This document shows, one piece after another, positions 17,378 through 31,129 of a DNA stretch of 64,000 nucleotides. The DNA comes from Izhakiella australiensis (GTDB taxonomy: Bacteria; Pseudomonadota; Gammaproteobacteria; Enterobacterales; Enterobacteriaceae). A program made the translations under genes and the position numbers. The notes under the pieces were generated by a model. The model was given only the letters and a program-made list of their open reading frames with translations. It was not told the origin of the DNA and searched no databases. The stretch is from assembly GCF_002006995.1 (NCBI RefSeq), contig NZ_MRUL01000012.1, positions 62,001-126,000 of the forward strand, in the 5' to 3' direction. Each line of letters starts with the position of its first letter. Position 1 is the stretch's first letter.

Positions 17378-18517
17378 TTAGTAAAGCGAGTGCGTGTTGC
17401 TCTCGATATGCTCTTTAGTGATGCGTCCGAACATTTTGTAGTAACACCAGATGGTGTACGCCAGAATAATCGGTACAAAGATAATCGCCGCATACAGCAT
17501 CACCTGCAGCGTCAGCTGACTGGAGGTTGCATCCCAGATGGTCAGGCTGCTGGACATCGACGTACTTGACGGCATGATGAACGGGAACAGCGCAATACCG
17601 ACGGTCATGATGACGCAAGCGATGGTCAGCGAAGAGAACAGAAACGCCCAGGCTCCCTTGCCAACCCGAGAACAAAGCGTCGTCAGCAGCGGCAACACCA
17701 CGCCCAGTACAGGGAACAACCACAGCACGGGCGCATTGTGGAAATTCACCAGCCATGCACCGGCCTGACGAGCCACTTCTTTATTCAGCGGATTAGATAC
17801 GCCATCGGGGCCGATCGCAGACGTGATCACATAGCCTTCGATGCCATACACCACCCAGACGCCTGCCAGAATGAAGCACACCATCATGACCAGTGAGGAA
17901 ACCTGAGCGAAGGTGCGCGAGCGCAGATTCAGTTCGCCGTTGGTACGCATCTGCAGATAGGTCGCGCCCTGAGTCAAAAACATCATCAGACTGACGATGC
18001 CGGTCAGCAGGCCAAACGGATTCAGCAGCTGGAAGAAATTACCGGTATAGAACAGGCGCAGGTCGTTATCAAAATGGAAAGGCACGCCTTTCAGCAGGTT
18101 GCCAAACGCGACGCCGATAACCAGCGGCGGCACCAGGCTACCGATGAAAATGCCGATATCCCACATGCCACGCCAGCGCACATCTTCAATCTTGGAACGG
18201 TAATCAAAACCCACCGGCCGGAAGAACAGCGAAGCCAGCACCAGAATCATGGCGACATAGAATCCGGAAAAGGCCGCGGCATATACCATCGGCCAGGCGG
18301 CGAACAGCGCGCCCCCGGCAGTGATCAACCATACCTGGTTGCCGTCCCAGTGCGGCGCAATGCTGTTAATCATGATGCGGCGCTCGGTATCAGTCCGCCC
18401 AATCAGGCGCGACAGCATACCGACGCCCATATCAAATCCGTCGGTGACGGCGAAGCCAATAAACAGCACCCCGACCAGTAGCCACCAGATAAAACGCAAT
18501 ACTTGATAATCTAACAT
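17378..18517 (-). CDS. cydB: Cytochrome bd-I ubiquinol oxidase subunit II
   Basis: CydB pairs with CydA in the high-affinity quinol oxidase used at low oxygen. The 379-residue product begins MLDYQVLRFIWWLLVGVLF and carries DGFDMGVGML and the conserved DFNAPVLW-type loop (WLVNFHNAPVLWLF), with about nine helices. Length equals E. coli CydB. It lies 16 bp after cydA. Confidence 0.98.
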   Translation of the reverse strand: MLDYQVLRFIWWLLVGVLFIGFAVTDGFDMGVGMLSRLIGRTDTERRIMINSIAPHWDGNQVWLITAGGALFAAWPMVYAAAFSGFYVAMILVLASLFFRPVGFDYRSKIEDVRWRGMWDIGIFIGSLVPPLVIGVAFGNLLKGVPFHFDNDLRLFYTGNFFQLLNPFGLLTGIVSLMMFLTQGATYLQMRTNGELNLRSRTFAQVSSLVMMVCFILAGVWVVYGIEGYVITSAIGPDGVSNPLNKEVARQAGAWLVNFHNAPVLWLFPVLGVVLPLLTTLCSRVGKGAWAFLFSSLTIACVIMTVGIALFPFIMPSSTSMSSSLTIWDATSSQLTLQVMLYAAIIFVPIILAYTIWCYYKMFGRITKEHIESNTHSLY

Positions 18518-18533
18518 CTCGTGGACTCCTGTC

Positions 18534-20102
18534 TTAACGAACCGGCTGTGAGGCTACGTTTGACTGCTCATAATGATAACGCCCGGTTTTCAGGCTGCTT
18601 GGACCCAGACGCGCATATTTGAACATCAGGTACATTTCAGCCACTAAAAACAGCGTATAAAGACCACAGATCAGGAACATCGAGAACAATACATCGCCAA
18701 CCGTTAGCGAGGAGTTCGCCACCGCAGTTGGCAGAATTTCACCGATGGCCCAGGGCTGGCGGCCGTATTCGGCAACAAACCAGCCGGACTCTACGGCGAT
18801 CCACGGCAGCGGAATGCCGTACAGCGCGCAGCGCAGCAGGAAGGTACTTTTACCAATGCGATTACGCAGCACCGACCAGAAGGAACAGCCGATAATCAGC
18901 AGCATCAGCACGCCGCACAGCACCATGATACGGAATGAGAAGTAGACAGGCGCCACATCGGGGATGGAGTCCTTCGTCGCTTTGGCGATCTGCTCTTCAC
19001 TGGCGTTGGCCACGTTAGAGGTATAGCGTTTCAGCAGCAGACCATATCCCAGATCCTGCTTGGATTTTTCAAACGCTTCGCGTACGGCCGGGTCGGTATT
19101 GCCGCTACGCAGCTCCTGCAGCAGCTGATAGGCCTTCATACCGTTGCGAATGCGGATTTCATGCTGCGCCATCAGCTCCTTCAGGCCGATGACCGGCTTA
19201 TCCAGAGATCGGGTGGCAATCAGCCCCAGCGCATAGGGAATCTTGATCGCATAGCTGTTCTTTTCAGACTCCTGATGCGGAATGCCAAACAGGGTAAAGG
19301 CCGCCGGAGCAGGCTGGGTTTCCCACTCTGCCTCAATCGCCGCCAGCTTGGTTTTTTGCACGTCGCCGATTTCGTAGCCGGACTCATCGCCGAGCACGAT
19401 AACCGACAGCACAGCCGCCATGCCAAAGCTTGCCGCGATGGCGAATGAACGCTTAGCAAAGGCGAAGTCGCGGCCACGCAGCATGTAGTAAGCGCTGACG
19501 CCGAGAATAAACATGGCGCCGGTGGTGTAACCGGCCGCGACGGTATGAACGAACTTAACCTGCGCAACCGGGTTAAATATCAGGTCGGCAAAGCTGACCA
19601 TTTCCATGCGCATAGTTTCGTAGTTGAATTCAGAAGCCACGGGGTTTTGCATCCAGCCGTTGGCGACCAGAATCCACAGCGCCGAGAGGTTAGAACCTAG
19701 CGCGACCAGCCAGGTAACCGCCATATGCTGCACTTTGCTCAGCCGGTCCCAGCCAAAAAAGAACAGCCCAACGAATGTGGATTCAAGGAAGAAAGCCATC
19801 AGGCCTTCAATTGCCAGCGGAGCGCCGAAGATATCGCCGACGTAGTGGGAATAATAGGACCAGTTAGTACCGAACTGAAATTCCATGGTCAGACCGGTCG
19901 CCACGCCCAGCGCAAAGTTAATACCAAATAACTTGCCCCAGAACTTGGTCATGTCTTTATAGATTTGCTTGCCGGACAGCACATAGACCGTTTCCATTAT
20001 CGCCAGCAAAAACGCCATACCTAGCGTTAGCGGGACGAAGAGGAAATGATATAGCGCCGTCAAAGCAAACTGTAAGCGCGACAGCTCGACGATATCAAAC
20101 AT
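18534..20102 (-). CDS. cydA: Cytochrome bd-I ubiquinol oxidase subunit I
   Basis: CydA binds hemes b558, b595 and d and oxidises ubiquinol. The 522-residue product has His19 of the N-terminal helix ([15 protein letters not shown]), the [13 protein letters not shown] quinol-site segment and the periplasmic Q loop (about 250-380). First gene of cydABX-ybgE; a 704-bp non-coding region with ArcA- and FNR-like sites lies upstream. Confidence 0.98.
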   Translation of the reverse strand: MFDIVELSRLQFALTALYHFLFVPLTLGMAFLLAIMETVYVLSGKQIYKDMTKFWGKLFGINFALGVATGLTMEFQFGTNWSYYSHYVGDIFGAPLAIEGLMAFFLESTFVGLFFFGWDRLSKVQHMAVTWLVALGSNLSALWILVANGWMQNPVASEFNYETMRMEMVSFADLIFNPVAQVKFVHTVAAGYTTGAMFILGVSAYYMLRGRDFAFAKRSFAIAASFGMAAVLSVIVLGDESGYEIGDVQKTKLAAIEAEWETQPAPAAFTLFGIPHQESEKNSYAIKIPYALGLIATRSLDKPVIGLKELMAQHEIRIRNGMKAYQLLQELRSGNTDPAVREAFEKSKQDLGYGLLLKRYTSNVANASEEQIAKATKDSIPDVAPVYFSFRIMVLCGVLMLLIIGCSFWSVLRNRIGKSTFLLRCALYGIPLPWIAVESGWFVAEYGRQPWAIGEILPTAVANSSLTVGDVLFSMFLICGLYTLFLVAEMYLMFKYARLGPSSLKTGRYHYEQSNVASQPVR

Positions 20103-20436
20103 CTTGACTCCTTGCTCCTGGCTTTCAGCACCCGGTACGTATTTATGCGATCAGCGCGCCCGGATAAACTTTAGCCTGCTCAAATAACACTACGGAGGTA
20201 AACACCACGGGTGCTACCTCCAATCTTGATTAAATCGTTATGAGTGACATATTAACCAACCGGAATAGCCATTTCCGGAACATCCGTCAGAAAATCGGGT
20301 AATCCCTATCCGGATTAAAACTGTATATAGCGCAATTTTTTAATTAATCGGTATGTTCTTCAGATTGATACAGAACAATTTAATCGGAAAATTTCAGCCT
20401 TTTCCACCACAAACATCGCATATAAATACCAACTTC

Positions 20437-20450
20437 TTGACTCAAATCAA
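20437..20450. promoter_or_regulatory. FNR box candidate upstream of cydA
   Basis: TTGAC-TCAA-ATCAA matches the FNR consensus TTGAT-N4-ATCAA with one mismatch, 335 bp upstream of the cydA start. In E. coli FNR represses cydAB under strict anaerobiosis from sites in a similarly long leader. The match is seen; the role is inferred. Confidence 0.55.
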
Positions 20451-20486
20451 GGTATAAATACGATTTACGCAACGGATTACATTGAT

Positions 20487-20502
20487 GTTAAATATATGTT
20501 TA
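20487..20502. promoter_or_regulatory. ArcA box candidate upstream of cydA
   Basis: The direct repeat GTTAA-ATATAT-GTTTA has the 11-bp repeat spacing of ArcA sites (compare GTTAATTAAATGTTA). It lies in an AT-rich tract 385 bp upstream of cydA, close to the FNR-like site. ArcA activates cydAB at low oxygen in E. coli. Confidence 0.5.
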
Positions 20503-20756
20503 CCCAAGGCTGCAAAATCATCTTAAACATAACCTAATGTTATTTTATATTAACAATGTGATTCACATATATTTAACTTGTCCGCCTTATTTCCTCCTCT
20601 TTCCCACTTTCTGCCAGCTGTTATTTTTTCGCGCTAATCATAGCCCAACGCTGACTTCAAACCCAAAACAGGAAATGCCATCCTGCAGTAAGGATAGGCT
20701 GTTTAGCGCATTCTGGCGTGGTAAAAGGCTAAAAATGGTTTTTTTGTGAGCGTGGC

Positions 20757-20782
20757 AAAAAAAAGGCCGCCCGAAGGCGGCC
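20757..20782 (-). terminator. Rho-independent terminator of the suc operon
   Basis: On the minus strand GGCCGCC-TTCG-GGCGGCC is followed by eight T. It lies 25 bp after the sucD stop. Confidence 0.93.
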
Positions 20783-20806
20783 AGTATGTCGAGTATATTT
20801 TAATTA

Positions 20807-21682
20807 TTATTTAGCAGGCAGCACCGCTTTAACGGCGTCGCCGATATCAGCCAGGCTGCGAACCGTTTTAACGCCCGCCGCTTCAAGAGCCGCAAACTTC
20901 TCATCCGCAGTGCCCTTACCGCCAGCGATAATAGCGCCGGCATGGCCCATGCGCTTGCCTTTAGGCGCCGTTACACCCGCAATGTAGCCGACCACCGGCT
21001 TGGTCACGTGCTCCTTAATAAAGGCAGCCGCTTCCTCTTCCGCGCTGCCGCCGATTTCGCCGATCATTACGATAGCTTCGGTTTGCGCGTCGTCCTGGAA
21101 CATTTTCAGGATGTCGATGAAGTTAGAGCCTGGAATCGGGTCACCGCCGATGCCCACACAGGTAGACTGACCGTAACCGATATCGGTGGTTTGTTTTACC
21201 GCTTCATAGGTCAGGGTGCCAGAACGGGAAACGATGCCCACGCGGCCAGGCTTGTGAATATGGCCAGGCATGATGCCGATTTTGCATTCGCCTGGAGTGA
21301 TGACGCCCGGGCAGTTCGGTCCAATCATACGCACGCCGGCTTCATCCAGCTTCACTTTAACCGTCAGCATATCCAGCGTTGGAATCCCTTCGGTGATGGT
21401 GATGATAAGCTTGATGCCCGCATCAATCGCTTCCAGGATGCCGTCTTTACAGAACGGCGCGGGGACGTAAATGACCGTTGCGGTGGCGCCGGTGGCCTGC
21501 ACCGCTTCGCGCACGGTATTAAATACCGGCAGGCCAAGATGAGTCGTACCGCCTTTACCCGGCGTAACGCCGCCAACCAGCTGCGTACCGTAAGCCAGCG
21601 CCTGCTCTGAATGGAAGGTACCCTGTCCGCCGGTGAAGCCCTGGCAGATTACTTTGGTGTTTTTGTCGATCAAAATGGACAT
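20807..21682 (-). CDS. sucD: Succinyl-CoA synthetase subunit alpha
   Basis: SucD binds CoA and carries the phosphohistidine of succinyl-CoA synthetase, making succinate and ATP in the TCA cycle. The 291-residue product starts [20 protein letters not shown] and has the active-site His in [11 protein letters not shown]. Its ATG overlaps the sucC stop by one base (TAATG). Last gene of the sdh-suc operon. Confidence 0.98.
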   Translation of the reverse strand: MSILIDKNTKVICQGFTGGQGTFHSEQALAYGTQLVGGVTPGKGGTTHLGLPVFNTVREAVQATGATATVIYVPAPFCKDGILEAIDAGIKLIITITEGIPTLDMLTVKVKLDEAGVRMIGPNCPGVITPGECKIGIMPGHIHKPGRVGIVSRSGTLTYEAVKQTTDIGYGQSTCVGIGGDPIPGSNFIDILKMFQDDAQTEAIVMIGEIGGSAEEEAAAFIKEHVTKPVVGYIAGVTAPKGKRMGHAGAIIAGGKGTADEKFAALEAAGVKTVRSLADIGDAVKAVLPAK

Positions 21683-22848
21683 TATTTACCCTCCGCTGCG
21701 GCAACAACGCGCTGCGCCGCGTCAGTCAGGCTGTTTGCTGCAATAATGTTTAAACCGCTTTCCGCCAGACGCTCAGCGCCCAGTTCTGCATTGTTACCTT
21801 CCAGGCGCACGACAACCGGCACGTTGACGCCAACTTCGGCAACGGCGCCGATAATGCCATCGGCAATCAGGTCACAGCGAACGATGCCGCCGAAAATGTT
21901 AACGAATACCGCTTTTACTGAGTCATCGGAGAGGATGATTTTGAACGCTTCGGTTACGCGCTCTTTGGTTGCGCCACCGCCCACGTCAAGGAAGTTAGCC
22001 GGCTGGCCGCCGTGGTGTTTAACGATGTCCATGGTGCCCATTGCCAGACCGGCGCCGTTCACCATACAGCCGATATTGCCGTCCAGCGCCACGTAGTTAA
22101 GTTCCCACTGCGCCGCATGCGCTTCACGCGGGTCTTCCTGGCTCGGATCGCGCATTTCGCGCAGCTCCGGCTGGCGGAACATCGCGTTGCTATCGGCGCC
22201 CAGCTTGCCGTCGAGGCACACCAGATCGCCTTCTTTGGTGATCACCAGCGGGTTAATTTCCACCAGCGCCAGATCGCGTTCGAGGAACAGCGTCGCCAGG
22301 CCCATGAAAATTTTCGTGAACTGGCTGACCTGCTTGCCGGACAGACCCAGCTTAAACGCCAGCTCGCGTCCCTGCCACGGCTGCGGGCCGGTTAGCGGGT
22401 CCAGTGACATTTTGTGGATCAGGTCCGGGGTTTCTTCCGCAACCTTCTCGATTTCCACGCCGCCTTCAGTTGAGGCCATGAAAACCACCCGGCGCGAACT
22501 GCGATCGACTACCGCACCCAGATAAAGCTCCTGATCAATATCAGTCGCCGCTTCAACCAGAATCTGGTTAACCGGCTGTCCATCCGCATCAGTCTGGTAG
22601 GTCACCAGGCGCTTACCCAGCCAGTTTTCAGCGAAAGCACGGATATCTTCCTTGCTTTTCACAACTTTTACGCCGCCCGCTTTACCGCGGCCGCCGGCAT
22701 GTACCTGACATTTCACCACCCAGGGACCGGCACCGATCTTTGATGCCGCCTCTTCAGCTTCACGCGGGGTTGTGCAGGCATAACCAGTCGGAGCCGGCAG
22801 ACCGTACCGGGCAAACAGTTGTTTGGCCTGATATTCGTGTAAGTTCAT
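21682..22848 (-). CDS. sucC: ADP-forming succinyl-CoA synthetase subunit beta
   Basis: SucC supplies the ATP-grasp nucleotide site of succinyl-CoA synthetase. The 388-residue product begins [20 protein letters not shown] and has the [10 protein letters not shown] loop and [11 protein letters not shown] motif. Length equals E. coli SucC. A 94-bp gap with a perfect hairpin separates it from sucB. Confidence 0.98.
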   Translation of the reverse strand: MNLHEYQAKQLFARYGLPAPTGYACTTPREAEEAASKIGAGPWVVKCQVHAGGRGKAGGVKVVKSKEDIRAFAENWLGKRLVTYQTDADGQPVNQILVEAATDIDQELYLGAVVDRSSRRVVFMASTEGGVEIEKVAEETPDLIHKMSLDPLTGPQPWQGRELAFKLGLSGKQVSQFTKIFMGLATLFLERDLALVEINPLVITKEGDLVCLDGKLGADSNAMFRQPELREMRDPSQEDPREAHAAQWELNYVALDGNIGCMVNGAGLAMGTMDIVKHHGGQPANFLDVGGGATKERVTEAFKIILSDDSVKAVFVNIFGGIVRCDLIADGIIGAVAEVGVNVPVVVRLEGNNAELGAERLAESGLNIIAANSLTDAAQRVVAAAEGK

Positions 22849-22879
22849 GATGTTCTATCCATTCAGGTCGAAAATGAGT

Positions 22880-22900
22880 GGTCACTGCTTAGCAGTGACC
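22880..22900 (-). promoter_or_regulatory. Hairpin in the sucB-sucC gap
   Basis: GGTCACTGC-TTA-GCAGTGACC forms a perfect 9-bp stem with a 3-nt loop. No T run follows on the minus strand, so it is more likely an mRNA processing or stability element than a terminator. Confidence 0.65.
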
Positions 22901-22942
22901 CCATAGAATCATGGGCGCATTACACCAACGCGCCCGGACGGA

Positions 22943-24166
22943 TTACACCTCCAGCAACAGACGGGTCGGATCTTCCAGCAGCTCTTTAATCGCCACCAGG
23001 TATCCCACAGACTCACGTCCATCGATCAGGCGGTGATCGTAGGAGAGCGCCAGATACATCATCGGCAGGATCGCGACCTGACCGTTGACCGCCATCGGCC
23101 GATCTTTAATAGCGTGCATCCCGAGGATGGCACTCTGCGGCGGGTTGATGATCGGGGTGGACATCAGCGAACCAAAGACGCCGCCGTTGGTGATGGTGAA
23201 ATTACCGCCAGTCAGTTCATCAACCGTCAGCTTACCGTCACGACCTTTAACCGCCAGCTCTTTGATTTTCTTCTCGATATCAGCCATGCCCAGCGCATCA
23301 ACATCGCGCAGAACCGGCGTTACCAGTCCACGTGGGGTTGAAACGGCGATGCTGACGTCAAAGTAGTTGTGATAAACCACATCTTCGCCGTCAATCGAGG
23401 CGTTAACTTCCGGGAAGCGTTTCAGCGCTTCAACCACCGCTTTGATGTAGAAGGACATAAAGCCGAGGCGAACGCCGTGACGTTTTTCAAACACGTCGCC
23501 GTACTGCTTGCGCAGATCCATAATCGGCTTCATGTTGACTTCGTTGAAGGTTGTCAGCATCGCGGTGCTGTTTTTAGCCTCCAGCAGGCGTTCAGCAACG
23601 CGCTTACGCAGACGGGTCATCGGCACGCGCTTCTCGCTGCGGTTACCCAATGCTGGCGCCTGAGCGGCGCTGGCAGCTGCCGGCGCGGCTTTGCCTTCCG
23701 CCGGTTTTTTCGCCAGGTGTTTTTCAACATCTTCGCGCGTGATACGACCGCCAACGCCGCTGCCTTTAATTGCTGAGGCATCGAGGTTGTGTTCGGCGAT
23801 CAAACGACGAATCGCCGGGCTGAGCGCATCATTGCTTTCGCCATCTTCCAGCGAAGCAGTCTGACGATCAGCAGGCGTCGACTCTTTGGTTTCTACTTTC
23901 GCCGAGGTTTCTTTACCTGCGCTGTTGCCCTCTTTCAGGCGACCCAGCGCCTGACGCGAGGTAACGGTAGCACCTTCGTCCTCAAGTATCGTTTCCAGAA
24001 CGCCATCGGCTACCGCCGGTACTTCCAGTACAACCTTGTCGGTTTCAATTTCTACCAGCACTTCATCCCGCTTAACGCTATCACCGGGTTTTTTGTGCCA
24101 GGTTGCGACTGTTGCATCGGCAACGGATTCAGGCAGGTCGGGAACAAGAATATCTACGCTACTCAT
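22943..24166 (-). CDS. sucB: Dihydrolipoyllysine-residue succinyltransferase (2-oxoglutarate dehydrogenase E2)
   Basis: SucB is the core of the 2-oxoglutarate dehydrogenase complex and transfers the succinyl group to CoA. The 407-residue product has one lipoyl domain with the lipoylated Lys in [10 protein letters not shown], a peripheral-subunit-binding domain ([15 protein letters not shown]) and a catalytic domain ending with [12 protein letters not shown], which has the active His. It follows sucA by 14 bp. Confidence 0.98.
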   Translation of the reverse strand: MSSVDILVPDLPESVADATVATWHKKPGDSVKRDEVLVEIETDKVVLEVPAVADGVLETILEDEGATVTSRQALGRLKEGNSAGKETSAKVETKESTPADRQTASLEDGESNDALSPAIRRLIAEHNLDASAIKGSGVGGRITREDVEKHLAKKPAEGKAAPAAASAAQAPALGNRSEKRVPMTRLRKRVAERLLEAKNSTAMLTTFNEVNMKPIMDLRKQYGDVFEKRHGVRLGFMSFYIKAVVEALKRFPEVNASIDGEDVVYHNYFDVSIAVSTPRGLVTPVLRDVDALGMADIEKKIKELAVKGRDGKLTVDELTGGNFTITNGGVFGSLMSTPIINPPQSAILGMHAIKDRPMAVNGQVAILPMMYLALSYDHRLIDGRESVGYLVAIKELLEDPTRLLLEV

Positions 24167-24180
24167 TATTTATCCTTTAA

Positions 24181-26988
<2,808 letters not shown>

Positions 26989-27127
26989 GTTGATGCCCTT
27001 AAGCATTTTCTGCTTTTTTTCGCCGTGGTGATTAATGGGATCCCTTAGAACCCCGCGCCGCGTTAACGGCTTGCCGTAGTAAAAGTTCAACGATACGAGT
27101 CGAAATACATCTCACTTCGTCCCGTAA

Positions 27128-27214
27128 GGGAACCCTGGTAAGGCCTGTCTGTCGGCGGTTGCAGACAAACCTTACAAGGGTTTCCGTTAGCAGACGGGCG
27201 TATTCGCCCGTCTG
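27128..27214 (-). promoter_or_regulatory. Two stem-loops in the sdhB-sucA gap
   Basis: A long imperfect hairpin pairs 27128-27151 with 27162-27185 (outer arms GGGAACCCTGGTAAGG and CCTTACAAGGGTTTCC, inner TGTCTG/CAGACA). Next to it CAGACGGGCG-TATT-CGCCCGTCTG (27191-27214) forms a perfect 10-bp stem. Neither is followed by a T run on the minus strand. They sit in the 253-bp gap inside the sdhCDAB-sucABCD transcript, where E. coli has an internal promoter and RNA processing sites. Confidence 0.75.
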
Positions 27215-27241
27215 AATCAACTTAGTTCTGAACCAACTTAG

Positions 27242-27958
27242 TTAAGCACCGCGCTGCAGCAACATCGATTTGATATGGCCGATAGCACGGGTCGGGTTCA
27301 ACCCTTTAGGGCATACATTGACGCAGTTCATGATGCTATGGCACCGGAATACGCTGAAAGCATCGTTAAGATTATCAAGACGCTGATTGGTTTCGGTATC
27401 ACGGCTGTCAATCAGGAAGCGATAAGCCGCCAGCAGCCCCGCAGGCCCGATGAACTTGTCCGGATTCCACCAGAATGATGGACAGGAAGTCGAACAGCAG
27501 GCGCAGAGGATACATTCGTACAGGCCATCCAGTTTTTCACGCTGGGTCGGCGACTGCAGATGCTCACGTGCTGGAGGATTCTCCCCGTTGTTAAGCAGAA
27601 ACGGTTTGATCTTCTCATACTGAGCATAAAACTGACTCATATCAACGACCAGGTCGCGAATAACCGGCAGACCCGGCAGCGGGCGAATGACGATTTTCTT
27701 CTTGCCGTTGCCCAGTGCGGAAACCGGCGTAATGCAGGCCAGACCGTTTTTACCGTTCATATTCAGGCCGTCTGAACCACAAACGCCTTCGCGGCATGAG
27801 CGGCGGAAAGCCAGGGTCGGGTCTTTATCTTTCAGCCGCATCAGAACGTCCAGCAGCATCATGTCGCGCCCGTCTTCCGCTTCCAGCGAATAGTCCTGCA
27901 TACGCGGCGCGTCATCAACGTCCGGGTTATAACGATAAATGGAAAATTCGAGTCTCAT
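27242..27958 (-). CDS. sdhB: Succinate dehydrogenase iron-sulfur subunit
   Basis: SdhB passes electrons from FAD to ubiquinone through three Fe-S clusters. The 238-residue product shows the [2Fe-2S] ligands (CREGVCGSDG), the [4Fe-4S] group (CILCACCSTSCP) and the [3Fe-4S] group (CHSIMNCVNVCPKG). Length equals E. coli SdhB. It follows sdhA by 16 bp. Confidence 0.98.
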   Translation of the reverse strand: MRLEFSIYRYNPDVDDAPRMQDYSLEAEDGRDMMLLDVLMRLKDKDPTLAFRRSCREGVCGSDGLNMNGKNGLACITPVSALGNGKKKIVIRPLPGLPVIRDLVVDMSQFYAQYEKIKPFLLNNGENPPAREHLQSPTQREKLDGLYECILCACCSTSCPSFWWNPDKFIGPAGLLAAYRFLIDSRDTETNQRLDNLNDAFSVFRCHSIMNCVNVCPKGLNPTRAIGHIKSMLLQRGA

Positions 27959-27974
27959 CGTTTTCTCTCCGCAA

Positions 27975-29741
27975 TTAGTAGGTACGCGCTTTTGGCGGGA
28001 ACGCGGCGCGCAGTTTCGGCTGCATGTTCACCTCGCGGCGCGTCATGCTTTCCGATTGCGGCACATACAGGCTATGGCACAGCCAGTTGGCGTCATCACG
28101 ATCCGGGTAGTCAAAACGGCTGTGAGCGCCGCGACTTTCGGTACGGAAGTTCGCCGCAACGGCCGTGGCGTAAGCGGTTTCCATCAGGTTATCCAACTCC
28201 AGGCACTCAACGCGCTGGGTGTTGAAGTCGCTGGAGCGGTCGTCGAGACGGGCGTTTTTCAGTCGCTCGCGCAGCACCTTCAGCTCCTGCAGACCCTTCG
28301 CCATCGCATCGCCTTCACGGAACACCGAGAAGTTATGCTGCATACAGGTTTGCAGCGCTTTGCGCAGCTCAGCCGGATCTTCGCCGGAGGTGTTGTTGTC
28401 CCAGCGGTTATAGCGCGCCAGCGCGGCGTCAATTTCTTCCTCGGTGGCCTCTTTCAGCTCACCCTGCTGGGCAATAGATTCCTGCAGATGAAGGCCGGCA
28501 GCGCGGCCGAACACCACCAGATCCAGCAGCGAGTTGCCGCCAAGACGGTTAGCACCGTGAACAGATACGCAGGCAATCTCACCCACGGCAAACAGTCCGG
28601 GGATCAACACGTCTTCGCCCTGCTCATTGACACCGAGCGCCTGACCGGAGACGCGGGTCGGAATGCCGCCCATCATATAGTGGCAGGTTGGGATAACCGG
28701 GATCGGCTCTTTCACCGGATCCACGTGGGCAAACGTCCGCGACAGTTCGAGAATGCCCGGCAGGCGCGCTTCCAGCACCTCTTTACCCAGATGATCCAAT
28801 TTGAGCTTAATGTGCGGCCCCCACGGACCTTCACAGCCGCGGCCTTCACGGATCTCAATCATCATTGAGCGGGCGACCACATCGCGACCGGCAAGGTCTT
28901 TGGCGTTAGGCGCGTAGCGCTCCATAAAGCGTTCGCCGTGTTTATTCAGCAGATAACCCCCTTCGCCGCGGCACCCTTCGGTAACCAACACGCCGGCACC
29001 GGCAATCCCGGTCGGGTGGAACTGCCACATTTCCATGTCCTGCACCGGTACGCCAGCGCGCAGCGCCATACCAACGCCATCGCCGGTGTTGATATGCGCA
29101 TTGGTGGTGGACTGGAAAATACGCCCGGCGCCGCCAGTAGCCAGCACCGTCGCCTTCGCTTTGAAGTAAACCACTTCACCGGTTTCGATACAGAGCGCGG
29201 TGCAACCTACGACGGCGCCGTCAGCATTCTTCACCAGATCAAGTGCATACCATTCGGAGAAAATAGTGGTTTTGTTTTTCAGGTTCTGCTGGTAGAGGGT
29301 ATGCAGCAGCGCATGCCCGGTACGGTCAGCCGCCGCTGCGGTGCGCGCAGCCTGCTCGCCGCCAAAATTTTTCGACTGTCCGCCGAACGGGCGCTGATAA
29401 ATGCTCCCATCGTCAAGACGGGAAAAAGGCAGTCCCATATGTTCCAGTTCCAGAATGGCTTCCGGACCGGTTTTACACATATATTCGATCGCGTCCTGGT
29501 CGCCAATATAGTCGGAACCTTTAACGGTGTCATACATGTGCCATTCCCAGTTATCTTCATGGGTATTACCCAGGGCAACGGTAATACCGCCCTGAGCCGA
29601 TACCGTATGGGAACGGGTTGGAAAAACTTTAGACAGTAGCGCGCAAGTTTGACCGGACTGGGAAATTTGCAGTGCAGCACGCATCCCTGCCCCGCCAGCG
29701 CCTACGACTACGGCATCAAACTCTCTGACAGGTAATTTCAT
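27975..29741 (-). CDS. sdhA: Succinate dehydrogenase flavoprotein subunit
   Basis: SdhA oxidises succinate to fumarate on covalently bound FAD. The 588-residue product has the FAD motif [14 protein letters not shown], the FAD-linking His45 in [10 protein letters not shown] and the C-terminal ending KARTY-like seen in enterobacteria. Start is MKLPVREFD at 29741; a GTG or ATG extension to 29753 has no support. It abuts sdhD (sdhD stop overlaps the start by one base). Confidence 0.98.
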   Translation of the reverse strand: MKLPVREFDAVVVGAGGAGMRAALQISQSGQTCALLSKVFPTRSHTVSAQGGITVALGNTHEDNWEWHMYDTVKGSDYIGDQDAIEYMCKTGPEAILELEHMGLPFSRLDDGSIYQRPFGGQSKNFGGEQAARTAAAADRTGHALLHTLYQQNLKNKTTIFSEWYALDLVKNADGAVVGCTALCIETGEVVYFKAKATVLATGGAGRIFQSTTNAHINTGDGVGMALRAGVPVQDMEMWQFHPTGIAGAGVLVTEGCRGEGGYLLNKHGERFMERYAPNAKDLAGRDVVARSMMIEIREGRGCEGPWGPHIKLKLDHLGKEVLEARLPGILELSRTFAHVDPVKEPIPVIPTCHYMMGGIPTRVSGQALGVNEQGEDVLIPGLFAVGEIACVSVHGANRLGGNSLLDLVVFGRAAGLHLQESIAQQGELKEATEEEIDAALARYNRWDNNTSGEDPAELRKALQTCMQHNFSVFREGDAMAKGLQELKVLRERLKNARLDDRSSDFNTQRVECLELDNLMETAYATAVAANFRTESRGAHSRFDYPDRDDANWLCHSLYVPQSESMTRREVNMQPKLRAAFPPKARTY

Positions 29742-30088
29742 CACACACCCCACACCACAACGGTTCCATAAATCGCATAAACAAATAGCACAATGACAAC
29801 AGCCAGTTGCAGTAGCAAACGGCCGGCAACCGACTTAACGTAGTCGGTCAACACTTGCCACATACCAATCCAGCCATGCACCAGAATGGAAAATAACGTC
29901 AGAAGGGTAAATACTTTAGTGAAGTTAGATGCAAAGAATCCGTGCCAAACGTCATAGGTCAGCGGTGCGGACATAATGACGAAAGCGAGAATATAGAGCA
30001 CATAAAGCGCGATTATCATGGCCGCGCCGCGTAGCAGCAGCCAGTCATGAATACCATTACGCCCCAGTGCAGAAGCATTGCTTACCAT
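29741..30088 (-). CDS. sdhD: Succinate dehydrogenase membrane anchor SdhD
   Basis: SdhD is one of two membrane anchors that form the quinone site and bind heme b. The 115-residue product begins [21 protein letters not shown] and has three helices, with [15 protein letters not shown] in the second. It overlaps sdhC by 7 bp. Confidence 0.97.
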   Translation of the reverse strand: MVSNASALGRNGIHDWLLLRGAAMIIALYVLYILAFVIMSAPLTYDVWHGFFASNFTKVFTLLTLFSILVHGWIGMWQVLTDYVKSVAGRLLLQLAVVIVLFVYAIYGTVVVWGV

Positions 30089-30459
30089 ACGAGGACTCCA
30101 GCCAGAATAGATAGCACGACAGTGACAACAAAAGAGATTTGTGCGGAACGCGTTCCGGCTTCCAGTGTTTCTCCCAGAATGCCGAAGTCCATCAGCATGT
30201 GACGTATCCCACCGGCGATGTGATAAGCCAGCGCAGTGAGGATGCCCCAAACGATGAATTTGACGATAAAGCTGTCCATGATGGCCGCAGCCTGCATGAA
30301 ACCTTCGGGAGATGAGAGCGAGAGACCCAGCAACCAGAGCAGTATGCCGACGGCAACAAAAGTGATGACGCCTGATACGCGGTGGAGAATGGATGCAATT
30401 GCGGTAACGGGAAACCGGATCGTAGTGAGATCCAAGTTGACAGGTCTTTGTTTTTTCAC
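30082..30459 (-). CDS. sdhC: Succinate dehydrogenase cytochrome b556 subunit SdhC
   Basis: SdhC is the second membrane anchor; heme b is ligated by the His of ALAYH (His80 here, His84 in E. coli). The 125-residue product lacks the four residues before VKKQRPV of E. coli because a TAA codon stands two codons before the first Lys; the start must therefore be the GTG at 30459. First gene of the sdh-suc operon. Confidence 0.95.
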   Translation of the reverse strand: MKKQRPVNLDLTTIRFPVTAIASILHRVSGVITFVAVGILLWLLGLSLSSPEGFMQAAAIMDSFIVKFIVWGILTALAYHIAGGIRHMLMDFGILGETLEAGTRSAQISFVVTVVLSILAGVLVW

Positions 30460-31129
30460 GGTTTAGCCCACACAGCTTTTTTTATTTTGCTTCCTCCGGT
30501 CCTGAAGGCTAGCCAGACAATACAATCGTCTAAATCGAGCACCGTCACCAAAACAGCAACATCCAGTGTTATTGACGCGGTAAAACGCTGGGTGGCTCCT
30601 GGTGTCAGGGAATTCCGGAGACCTGGCCGAAGTATAGGGGTTTCACATTCTTATTACAATTCCCCTACAAACTCTTTGGTCACATTTAGGTGAAACAGTG
30701 ATCTCTTTCACGGTTTCCATATTTTACATAAATTTAATTATCTGATTTGACAAAAGTTCAACAATTTTGTTACAAACGAGCGCATAAAAAATCTATGATG
30801 CGGAAAAGTTATGGGGATACACTTTCCCCTAAGCACAAGTTATGTAACATTGAGCATCTTGTTAATCTATAACGCTTATCTGTAGAGTAAAAAAACATTG
30901 AATTATCAGGTTTTGGTTAAAGCTGTATGAGTAAGTCATGATCACATCGAATCTTTAACATCCTTGAAACGCAAAATTATCGTGCCCTCATGCTGACATG
31001 CGCGCTTGATTCTGTACCCGAAGGCAAACGCCTCAGAGTAACCAGCGCGGCACCCGGCGAAAGCAGTACCGGACATGGTGCATTTCAGAGGACGAAGATT
31101 CCAACTATAAGGCGCTAAGGAGACTGTAA
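30460..31129. promoter_or_regulatory. Divergent sdhC-gltA control region
   Basis: This 670-bp non-coding, AT-rich region separates the divergent sdhC and gltA genes, both TCA genes repressed by ArcA and activated by CRP in E. coli. Visible items are an inverted GTGAAA/TTTCAC pair (30690-30711) and repeated TTGTTA-like tracts around 30767. I could not place operators with confidence. No open frame here has coding support. Confidence 0.6.

Larger units (their letters stand above)
20103..20806. other. 704-bp non-coding region between cydA and sucD
   Basis: The left half (20103-20510) is the cydA leader and promoter region, AT-rich with FNR- and ArcA-like sites. The right half (20510-20750) shows short open frames only, none with a ribosome site or recognisable product. 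The sucD terminator closes it at 20757-20782. E. coli has mngRA between these operons; nothing of it is seen here. Confidence 0.75.
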
